Below, piece by piece: positions 1 through 5,506 of a stretch of DNA of 5,506 bases. The number at the start of each line of letters is the position of its first letter. Position 1 is the stretch's first letter. The stretch comes from Bacteroidales bacterium (GTDB lineage: Bacteria; Bacteroidota; Bacteroidia; Bacteroidales; WCHB1-69), in contig JAIRTU010000270.1 in the NCBI GenBank assembly GCA_031254735.1, positions 1-5,506 of the forward strand, written 5' to 3'. Both the position numbers and the translations under genes were made by a program. The notes beneath the pieces are model-generated. The model had not been told where the DNA came from. It did not search any database and worked only from the letters and a program-made list of their open reading frames with translations.

Positions 1-2
1 TT

Positions 3-110
3 TCGGATTCTTTCCGCGATATTGCTCCTTATTTCGGTATTGTTTTCTTTGCAATAGCTTTGGTGTTTGTTTGGCGATCGTTCTACCTGATGAAGATCAA
101 GAGAAGATAA
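3..110 (+). CDS. C-terminal end of a probable membrane protein (5' part outside window)
   Basis: Only the last 35 codons and a TAA stop are visible, so the product cannot be identified. Of the three forward frames, this one gives the most protein-like end: a short polar stretch (SDSFRDIAPY), about 17 mostly hydrophobic residues (roughly residues 11-27 of the fragment), then a basic tail ending KIKRR. That is the usual look of a last transmembrane helix with a cytoplasmic, positively charged C-terminus, as in many transporter permeases. The frame starting at base 1 stops early, at 55-57. The frame starting at base 2 is open to 115 but reads as a cysteine-rich, less plausible peptide. The gene runs towards the ATPase gene on the opposite strand (convergent). 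A membrane location is inferred from hydrophobicity only. Confidence 0.5.
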   Translation, partial: SDSFRDIAPYFGIVFFAIALVFVWRSFYLMKIKRR

Positions 111-138
111 AATGATACCTCTCCGAATGGTGAGTTAA

Positions 139-187
139 CAGGCAAAGGCGATCTTTATGATTGCCCCTGCGTGATTTATTTTTCTTC
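139..187 (+). terminator. Weak terminator-like hairpin between convergent genes
   Basis: CAGGCAA at 139-145 can pair with TTGCCCCTG at 161-169 (seven pairs with a two-base bulge, 15-nt loop). A T-rich stretch follows at about 175-187. It sits 28 bases after the stop of the upstream + strand gene, where a terminator is expected. The bulge, the long loop and the gap before the T-rich stretch make it a weak candidate, and the T-rich part already overlaps the 3' end of the ATPase gene. In the opposite direction no T-tract follows the hairpin. Confidence 0.3.
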
Positions 188-1531
188 TATATTATTGTTT
201 TTCAAAACATTACTTATTGCATACAGCGGATAAATATCTATTTCGGGCAGTTGTCCGAAATTTTCGAGCGAAGTTCGTATGCCGTAATGCAGTTGTTTTT
301 CATTCATAAATATACGCAAGCTGTTCATGCTTCCTTTTTTTCCTGACTTCACCTCAACAGGTACAATTTTTTGTCCGATTTGCACAATGTAATCTATTTG
401 AGCATTGGCGTTTTTTGCTTCGCGATGCCAGCAATACAGATCGTGTTTCAGCAAACTGTCGGATTCTTTCAAAAGTTCCTGTCCTACAAATATTTCGGCA
501 ATCGCCCCTTTATTTATTGCATCAAAATCATCATCATCAACCGCTAAAATTTGTGATATATCCAAGCCTGAAAGTCGCTGATGCAATCCTGTGTCGAAAA
601 GCATACAACGGCGATATTTGAGATTTGATTCCGAACCGACAGGAATGCCGTTTGCCGCACTGTGAGTTACGGGATAAACCAAGCCTGCCTTAATTAAAAG
701 GTCTAACGATCGTTTAACGTGATAGTTGCTGATATTTGGCGAAACATGCTCATATACAAACTTCCCTTCCGTTTGCCCGACTACCGATTTGAACACCTCC
801 GATATATTCAGCGATGTTTCGTGTTCGTGGTATTTTGCGAAATCATCTTCAAAACCGACAAGCAAGTCGTCAAGCACTTTTTGACATTCCAAATAGCTGT
901 CTGTCTCGATGTATGCGGCTACCGCTTCGGGCAATCCTCCTATCAATAAAAAATCTTTCAAATCTTTCAGCAACTGCTTATGCAGCGGCAACGCCAAAGG
1001 AGTCTTCGGCGAAGATTTTCGATAAGCGTCAACAAGCAAATGTTTGCCTTTGGCTTTCAGGTATTCTTCAAAGCTGAACGGATATAAAAACAGATGATTT
1101 ATACGCCCTACGCCGTAGGAGGAAATTTTTCCGAGTGCAAATTCGAGCAACGATCCTGCCGCAACTACATGAAGGTCGGGCATTTTTTCAAAAAAATAAC
1201 GCAGACTTTCGATAGCGGGCAAACACGATTGAATTTCATCTAAAAAAAGTAAGGTCTCACCCGCTTTTATCTCCTGTCCAAAGAGCGACGAAAGCTGTTT
1301 ACAAATTTCCTTTGGCGATTTTTCGTTTTCAAAAATTTCTTTTGCCAAATTGTTTTCATCAAAATTCACCTCAACAAATCCGGGAAAATGTTTTGCCAAC
1401 GCTCTCACCGCCGAAGATTTTCCCACTTGTCGTGCGCCTCGCAACAGCAACGGTTTCCGCCGTCGGCTATCTTTCCACGCAAGCAGTTGATTATCAATAG
1501 TACGACTGTAATATTTTAACTGTACATTCAT
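176..1531 (-). CDS. AAA_14/DUF4143-type ATP-binding protein
   Basis: Complete 451-residue protein of the prokaryotic AAA ATPase family that pairs an AAA_14 domain with a C-terminal DUF4143 domain. The length is normal for the family, and no frameshift or truncation is visible. Visible motifs are Walker A GARQVGKS (residues 32-39), Walker B LLFLDEIQ (94-101, acidic pair D98/E99), a sensor-1-like AAGSLLE (124-130) and GGLP (198-201). A probable winged-helix stretch follows at about 243-288. The C-terminal domain has the pattern of a PD-(D/E)XK nuclease fold: E346 in GAIAE, D380 in QID, and E393/K395 in VEVK. The N-terminal MNVQLKYYSR leading into the ATPase core is typical of the family. The ATG at 1529-1531 lies just downstream of an exact -7 promoter box, leaving a leader of about 15-20 nt with only a weak GGAAAAA ribosome-binding candidate. 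The cellular role of this family is not established, and no substrate or partner can be read from the neighbours. The family call is firm; the function is open. Confidence 0.93.
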   Translation of the reverse strand: MNVQLKYYSRTIDNQLLAWKDSRRRKPLLLRGARQVGKSSAVRALAKHFPGFVEVNFDENNLAKEIFENEKSPKEICKQLSSLFGQEIKAGETLLFLDEIQSCLPAIESLRYFFEKMPDLHVVAAGSLLEFALGKISSYGVGRINHLFLYPFSFEEYLKAKGKHLLVDAYRKSSPKTPLALPLHKQLLKDLKDFLLIGGLPEAVAAYIETDSYLECQKVLDDLLVGFEDDFAKYHEHETSLNISEVFKSVVGQTEGKFVYEHVSPNISNYHVKRSLDLLIKAGLVYPVTHSAANGIPVGSESNLKYRRCMLFDTGLHQRLSGLDISQILAVDDDDFDAINKGAIAEIFVGQELLKESDSLLKHDLYCWHREAKNANAQIDYIVQIGQKIVPVEVKSGKKGSMNSLRIFMNEKQLHYGIRTSLENFGQLPEIDIYPLYAISNVLKNNNIEEK

Positions 1532-1539
1532 TTTATTTC

Positions 1540-1619
1540 ATTTTTCCAATGCAAAGATAGCATCTTTTTTTATTTTTCCAATGCAAAAAGACGAAAATAT
1601 TTTAATTTTCCAATGCAAA
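1540..1619 (-). repeat. Three 16-bp direct repeats at an exact 32-bp period, upstream of the ATPase gene
   Basis: On the ATPase gene strand the unit reads TTTGCATTGGAAAAAT. Copies lie at 1540-1555 and 1572-1587 (identical to each other) and at 1604-1619 (15 of 16, one A/T change). The start-to-start distance is 32 bp both times, so the array alternates 16 bp of repeat with 16 bp of non-conserved, AT-rich spacer. The position one period before the first copy and one period after the third do not match. Thirty-two bp is about three helical turns, so all copies present the same face of the DNA. The copy nearest the gene includes the last four bases of the -7 promoter box. Candidates are an operator array for a regulator, or a decayed tandem duplication of promoter DNA. 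Confidence 0.9.
1552..1559 (-). promoter_or_regulatory. Bacteroidetes -7 promoter box of the ATPase gene
   Basis: Read on the - strand this is TATCTTTG, an exact match to the Bacteroidetes -7 consensus TAnnTTTG. It ends 20 bases before the ATPase start codon, so transcription would begin only about 15-20 nt upstream of the ATG. The nearest upstream TTTG that could act as the -33 element belongs to the second repeat copy (1584-1587). The gap is 24 bases, somewhat longer than the usual roughly 20, so the -33 element is uncertain. Confidence 0.7.
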
Positions 1620-1938
1620 TATTTCAACGAAAAGTTTCTTTTGTCGGAATCGGATTTATTTTCATTCCGAATTTCCGGATAATGCGAAAGACGGAAAGCG
1701 TGAAAGAAACAGTATTTAACTGCTTGACAATCGCGAAGCTGCAAATTTTACACAATAATAAAACCGTCTGCTCATTCGTTTTATTCAAGCCGGTTTCTCC
1801 CTTTTTCACTCCATAATTTTTCCGCCGTCTCAAAATAACAGCTGTTCCGGTTGATTGATAATCAAGAGATAAAAAATATGCATCAAGCACCGGCGTTTTT
1901 TTCTCCCGGTTTTTTCTTTTGTTTTTGATGATTTTGTG
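1620..1938. other. Non-coding gap between divergent genes, with several inverted repeats
   Basis: No convincing gene is seen here on either strand. The open frames are short, overlap one another on both strands, and their translations look like random AT-rich DNA. Perfect short inverted repeats are visible: TCGGAAT/ATTCCGA (1644-1650 and 1664-1670, 13-nt spacer), AAACCG/CGGTTT (1761-1766 and 1791-1796, 24-nt spacer) and TTGATT/AATCAA (1851-1856 and 1860-1865, 3-nt spacer). A terminator-like hairpin at 1889-1910 is listed separately. The inverted repeats could be operators or RNA hairpins, but repeats this short are also expected by chance in 300 bp of AT-rich sequence. Confidence 0.5.
1889..1926 (+). 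terminator. Terminator-like hairpin with T-tract upstream of the SNF2 promoter
   Basis: ACCGG at 1889-1893 pairs perfectly with CCGGT at 1906-1910 across a 12-nt loop, and a T-rich tract with only two interruptions follows at 1911-1926. This has the shape of a short intrinsic terminator for rightward transcription. The five-pair stem and long loop make it weak. No rightward gene lies before it, so it would either shield the SNF2 gene from read-through or end an unrecognised short transcript. Confidence 0.4.
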
Positions 1939-1946
1939 TATCTTTG
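1939..1946 (+). promoter_or_regulatory. Bacteroidetes -7 promoter box of the SNF2 gene
   Basis: TATCTTTG, an exact TAnnTTTG match, identical to the box of the divergent ATPase gene. It ends 32 bases before the ATG at 1979, implying a leader of roughly 25-30 nt. The best -33 candidate is TTTG at 1918-1921, with a 17-base gap, slightly shorter than the usual roughly 20. The 5' leader has no clear Shine-Dalgarno sequence, which is common in this phylum. Confidence 0.7.
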
Positions 1947-1978
1947 CGTTTATTTCTTAAATTGATTAATACAGTACT

Positions 1979-4900
1979 ATGGCTGAAAAATTTGGCAAAA
2001 CATGGTGGGGAGAACATTGGCTGCGTTCGCTCGAAAATGTAGATTACGACAATCGTTTACCTCGCGGCGCTTCTTATGCCCGCGGCGGTCATGTGAAAGA
2101 AATCAAAATCAAAGAAAACCAAATTCATGCTAAAGTTTCGGGCAGTCGTCGCTCGCCATATAAGGTTGTGATTGTTGTGCCGCCGTTTTCCGAAGAGGAT
2201 ATTGAACGACTAATGGCAAGAATCATCGAACGACCCGTCATTATCTCCGGATTGCTGAACAGAGAACTCGACCCCGGCATTCTGTCGATAGCGGAAGAGT
2301 TGGGATTGAAAGTTTTTCCGAAGCAATGGACAGATTTCAAAATGCAATGTTCCTGTCCCGATTGGGCAGTGCCGTGCAAACATCTTGCTTCGGTCATTTA
2401 CATGTTGAGCCGCGAGATCGACAACAATCCGTTTCCGGTTTTCGACATTCATAAAGTAAATTTGCTTGACGAGTTGAGCAAAAGAGGTATCCATGTCGCC
2501 GACCGGAAAGAGGCGGAAATTCCTCTGCTGCGAACACTGTGGAAACCAAGAAATGCCAAGTCCGAAAATGTTCCGGAAGAGGCGGTGTACAGCCCTGTGG
2601 ATTTTTCGCAGTTGCACAATATTTCGGACGCATTGATACGGCTGTTGCCCGACGCTCCGCCGTTTTATCCGTTCGGGAACTTTCGCGATGTATACGCCGC
2701 ACATCTAAACCGCGTAACCAAAGACGCCGATCGCACCCTTTCTAAGCGGCTAAACGTCAACGAGGTTTTTCCGTCATCACCCGACGAGCAAAAAATTACG
2801 GGACGAACAACGCTTGGTTTGCTCATCAATGGCGATAACCGGTTGGAAATAACAGGCGAAAATCATTCGATCCGGGATATGGACAGCCTGATTGCCTCGC
2901 TCTTCAACCTGAATCCCGATCGGTTGCTCGATGTACAGCCTTCTGTTGCGGCATTTCACAAAATACTCATGGCTTCGCTGCACCTGACGGCGAACGGAAT
3001 GATTATTCCGCAAATCGTACAATTAGACAACAAGCGTTTCATGGTTCGCTGGCTGGCTTCATTGCTCGACAGTCGAGTGAGAACATTGGTTGACAAACTC
3101 TCCGAAATTCTTCCTTGCGGGCTGTTGCTTGCCAAAACGATTATACGAAAAAAAGAACAAACCCTGATGTTGGAAAATCAGACACTTGAACTCCTTTCGC
3201 TTTTTATCGAGCAAATGGTCCTGCGTTTTTCCAAACAGAAAAACAATTTGTTTGACGGACTGTTTTTTAAAAATGATTCGTATGCTTTCTCTGCTGTCGG
3301 CGAACAGGCGTTGAGCGGCGGGATAAAAGTGTGGCTCGACCGTTATTATCTGACTGCCGAGACGTACAAACCGGTTATAATGGTTTCGGAATCGTCCGAC
3401 AATCAGTTCGACATACAAATAAACGTGGAAGATACCACGCAGCCCGAACAGTTGCCGGTTCCGGTGAAAAATATATTGCAACAAAAACAATACGAAAAAC
3501 AGCGATACAAGATATTGCAGGGCGTTTCGCTGCTTATGCCGTTTATTCGCGGTTTGGATACGCATGTCAATTTGGGAGCAAATACTCCCATACGATTTTC
3601 AAACAGCGACTTTGCCAACTTTCTGATGAATGTGCTTCCTGCCGTTCGCCTGCTCGACGTCAAAATTATGTTGCCAAAAGCCTTGCAGGCGCTGTTGCGT
3701 CCGAAAGTATCCGTGAAGTTGAAAAAGAACAGCGACAGCGGTCAGGGATTTATCCGACTTGACCATTTGCTCTCTTTTGAATGGCAGGTGGCGATGGGAA
3801 ACAATGTCGTTTCGCCCGAAGAATTTAATAAATTATTGAAAAATGCTTCAAAATTATTCAAATTCAAAGAAAACTATATCTATGTAAGCGATTCCGATAT
3901 TGAAAAAATACATCGGGCATTTACCGATACCAAACGGCTTACCCCTTATCAACTGCTTCAAACAGCTCTTTCGGAAGAATATGGCGGTTCGCAGGTGCTG
4001 ATAACCGACGAAGTGAAAAGCCTTATACGCGAATTGACGTCCGACAAAGATGTTCCGTTGCCGCAAGGGTTGAATGCGCAATTGCGTCCCTATCAGCAGC
4101 GCGGATTTTCGTGGATATACCGAAACAGCCGTATCGGTTTCGGCAGTATCATTGCCGATGATATGGGGCTTGGAAAAACCTTGCAGGTTATCTCTGTTTT
4201 GCTTAAATTCAAAGAAGAAAATTTTATCAACAAAAAAAACCGGGCGATGGTTGTTGTCCCGACAGGCTTGCTGACGAATTGGCAGGCAGAAATCGCCAAA
4301 TTTGCTCCCTCGCTCTCGTCTTATATCTTTCATGGACAGACCCGCAACCTTGAACAGTTCAACGCCGATGTGATGTTGACCACCTACGGCGTACTTCGCA
4401 GCGATACCGATATGCTGAAAAAACAAAAATGGCATGTTATGATTATCGACGAAGCACAAAACATCAAAAATCCCGATGCTGCCCAATCGAAAGCCGTTAA
4501 GGGAATTGCAGCAGACATACGCATTGCCATGAGCGGAACGCCTGTCGAAAACCGCCTTACCGAATTTTGGTCTATCATGGATTTTACCAACAAAGGCTAT
4601 CTGGGCAACATCAAATCGTTCAAAGACGATTATGCCTGCCCGATACAGGTGTATAACGACGAACAGGTTGTTGCGAAATTCCGCAAAGTAACCGCTCCGT
4701 TTATGATGCGACGCATGAAGTCGGACAAAACAATTATTTCGGACCTTCCCGACAAAATTGAACAAAATCAATACGCCTTGCTGACCAAACAACAGGCTGC
4801 TCTGTACCGCAAAACCATGTTGGCGGCGATGGAAGAAATTGAAGGCTGCAACAATAACGACAGTCAAACCCTGTTCAAACGGCAAGGGTTGGTTTTGCAG

Positions 4901-5491
4901 ATGATACTTGCTCTCAAACAAATCTGCAATCACCCTGCGCAATTTCTGAAAAACGGACAGTTCGACGCCTCGCTTTCGGGAAAACTCGAACTGCTTTTCG
5001 AACTGCTCGACAGCATTGTCCAAAGCAACGAAAAAGTCCTTATCTTTACTCAGTTTCGGGAAATGGGCGACTTGCTGGTACGTTTTATTGATGAACGTTT
5101 GGGCGAAAAACCGATGTTTTATCACGGCGGAAGCAACGTCAAACAGCGGGAAGAAATGGTTGAGCGTTTCCAACACAACCGCGCCGACAAGATATTTATC
5201 CTTTCGCTCAGAGCGGCAGGAACAGGACTGAACCTGACGGCAGCTTCGCACGTTATTCATTACGACCTTTGGTGGAATCCCGCTGTGGAAAATCAAGCCA
5301 CCGACCGCGCCTACCGTATCGGACAAAAGAAAAACGTACAGGTACACCGAATGATTTGCAAAAATACCTTTGAAGAGCGTATCGACGATATGATACAAAA
5401 CAAAAAACATCTTGCCGAAATGACCGTCTCTACCGGCGAAAATTGGATAGGAAAACTCAGCAACAAAGAATTAAGGGAATTGTTTGAATAA
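1979..5491 (+). CDS. SWIM zinc finger-SNF2 helicase fusion protein
   Basis: Complete 1170-residue DEAD/DEAH-superfamily (SF2, SNF2) ATPase, presumably a cytoplasmic DNA translocase that remodels DNA or protein-DNA complexes. Residues 1-190 form a SWIM module: the family-typical start FGKTWWGEHWL (5-15), RLPRGASYARGG (26-37), and the zinc ligands C124, C126, C133 and H135 (CxCx6CxH). Residues 600-650 (FEWQVAMG..., SPEEF) resemble the bacterial SNF2-associated DUF3670 region. The motor follows: LRPYQQRGF (702-710), Walker A DDMGLGKT (727-734), DEAQ (824-827), SGTPVEN (852-858), motif IV LIFTQF (1021-1026), motif V near GTGLNL (1081-1086), and motif VI QATDRAYRIGQ (1106-1116). The end (TGENWIGKLSNKELRELF) is the usual family C-terminus, so the protein is intact. 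The start is supported by the WWG motif nine residues in and by the promoter box upstream. In many other bacteria the SWIM and SNF2 parts are separate adjacent genes; here they are one chain. It probably has its own promoter. The biological role is not established. Confidence 0.95.
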   Translation: MAEKFGKTWWGEHWLRSLENVDYDNRLPRGASYARGGHVKEIKIKENQIHAKVSGSRRSPYKVVIVVPPFSEEDIERLMARIIERPVIISGLLNRELDPGILSIAEELGLKVFPKQWTDFKMQCSCPDWAVPCKHLASVIYMLSREIDNNPFPVFDIHKVNLLDELSKRGIHVADRKEAEIPLLRTLWKPRNAKSENVPEEAVYSPVDFSQLHNISDALIRLLPDAPPFYPFGNFRDVYAAHLNRVTKDADRTLSKRLNVNEVFPSSPDEQKITGRTTLGLLINGDNRLEITGENHSIRDMDSLIASLFNLNPDRLLDVQPSVAAFHKILMASLHLTANGMIIPQIVQLDNKRFMVRWLASLLDSRVRTLVDKLSEILPCGLLLAKTIIRKKEQTLMLENQTLELLSLFIEQMVLRFSKQKNNLFDGLFFKNDSYAFSAVGEQALSGGIKVWLDRYYLTAETYKPVIMVSESSDNQFDIQINVEDTTQPEQLPVPVKNILQQKQYEKQRYKILQGVSLLMPFIRGLDTHVNLGANTPIRFSNSDFANFLMNVLPAVRLLDVKIMLPKALQALLRPKVSVKLKKNSDSGQGFIRLDHLLSFEWQVAMGNNVVSPEEFNKLLKNASKLFKFKENYIYVSDSDIEKIHRAFTDTKRLTPYQLLQTALSEEYGGSQVLITDEVKSLIRELTSDKDVPLPQGLNAQLRPYQQRGFSWIYRNSRIGFGSIIADDMGLGKTLQVISVLLKFKEENFINKKNRAMVVVPTGLLTNWQAEIAKFAPSLSSYIFHGQTRNLEQFNADVMLTTYGVLRSDTDMLKKQKWHVMIIDEAQNIKNPDAAQSKAVKGIAADIRIAMSGTPVENRLTEFWSIMDFTNKGYLGNIKSFKDDYACPIQVYNDEQVVAKFRKVTAPFMMRRMKSDKTIISDLPDKIEQNQYALLTKQQAALYRKTMLAAMEEIEGCNNNDSQTLFKRQGLVLQMILALKQICNHPAQFLKNGQFDASLSGKLELLFELLDSIVQSNEKVLIFTQFREMGDLLVRFIDERLGEKPMFYHGGSNVKQREEMVERFQHNRADKIFILSLRAAGTGLNLTAASHVIHYDLWWNPAVENQATDRAYRIGQKKNVQVHRMICKNTFEERIDDMIQNKKHLAEMTVSTGENWIGKLSNKELRELFE

Positions 5492-5493
5492 TC

Positions 5494-5505
5494 CTCCGTA
5501 AGGAG
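5494..5505 (+). other. Short hairpin or downstream ribosome binding site after the SNF2 stop
   Basis: CTCC at 5494-5497 and GGAG at 5502-5505 can form a four-pair stem closed by a GTAA loop (a GNRA-type tetraloop), starting two bases after the TAA stop. The window ends one base later, so it cannot be told whether this is the tip of a longer structure. The AAGGAG at 5500-5505 would alternatively be a good Shine-Dalgarno sequence for a closely following gene, which would imply an operon. Confidence 0.25.
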
Positions 5506-5506
5506 T

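Noticed and set aside
1533..1541. Three-codon mini-frame ATG AAA TAA just upstream of the ATPase start, as a possible translational leader
   Set aside because: Such a short frame arises easily in A-rich leaders, and nothing else supports translational coupling.
1540..1619. The three regularly spaced repeats as a small CRISPR array
   Set aside because: Repeats and spacers are only 16 bp each, shorter than any known CRISPR array, the spacers are low-complexity AT-rich sequence that partly resemble each other, and no cas gene is in view.
1723..1760. A sigma-70-like TTGACA with an AT-rich -10 candidate on the + strand
   Set aside because: The housekeeping promoters of this phylum use TTTG/TAnnTTTG, and exact boxes of that kind are already present for both genes, so the match is probably chance.
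1538..1890. Short open frames on both strands in the intergenic region (67-88 codons)
   Set aside because: They overlap one another on both strands, have no ribosome binding site or promoter of their own, their translations look random, and some run through the non-coding repeat array.
2125..2745. Several open frames of 68-164 codons in other frames over the 5' part of the SNF2 gene
   Set aside because: They are shadows of the real coding frame, which here encodes the conserved SWIM zinc-binding motif at 2348-2383.
3854..5410. A 518-codon open frame on the - strand inside the SNF2 gene
   Set aside because: It is codon-aligned antisense to a clear SNF2 helicase domain and stays open only because the sense codons TTA, CTA and TCA are absent from that part. 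Its translation shows no recognisable domain, and the sense strand carries every conserved helicase motif.
176..5491. The ATPase plus SNF2 pair as a defence system such as a DISARM-like locus
   Set aside because: The genes are divergent with separate promoters, and no methyltransferase, phospholipase D-like, DUF1998 or other partner gene is visible. An SNF2 gene alone is not evidence of defence.

Overview
The window looks like an ordinary chromosomal stretch from a member of the Bacteroidota, probably Bacteroidales. The main evidence is two exact copies of the Bacteroidetes -7 promoter box (TAnnTTTG, here TATCTTTG in both cases), one a few bases upstream of each complete gene. The weak Shine-Dalgarno signals, moderately AT-rich coding sequence and AT-rich intergenic DNA fit this. 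Genus cannot be told from the sequence alone.

Layout, left to right. (1) Positions 3-110, + strand: the last 35 codons of a protein whose start lies outside the window, ending in one hydrophobic helix and a basic tail. (2) Positions 176-1531, - strand: a complete 451-residue AAA_14/DUF4143-type ATPase, convergent with the first gene across a 65-bp gap that holds a weak hairpin. (3) Positions 1532-1978: a 447-bp gap between divergent genes. On the ATPase side it contains three copies of a 16-bp direct repeat at an exact 32-bp period; the copy nearest the gene overlaps the ATPase promoter. The rest contains several short inverted repeats, a terminator-like hairpin with a T-tract, and the promoter of the next gene. 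I see no convincing gene in this gap. (4) Positions 1979-5491, + strand: a complete 1170-residue protein that joins an N-terminal SWIM zinc-finger module, a bacterial SNF2-associated middle region and a full SNF2 helicase/translocase. (5) Positions 5492-5506: 15 bases after the stop with a short hairpin, or the ribosome binding site of a following gene.

Nothing shows that the two complete genes act together. They are divergent, with separate promoters and a wide gap between them. The ATPase belongs to a family common in Bacteroidetes with no settled function. The SNF2 protein is presumably an ATP-driven DNA (or protein-DNA) remodelling motor, with the SWIM finger as a binding module. I did not find a recognisable defence island, mobile element, RNA gene or CRISPR array. 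The two items most worth a second look are the 32-bp-periodic promoter-embedded repeat and the SWIM-SNF2 fusion.
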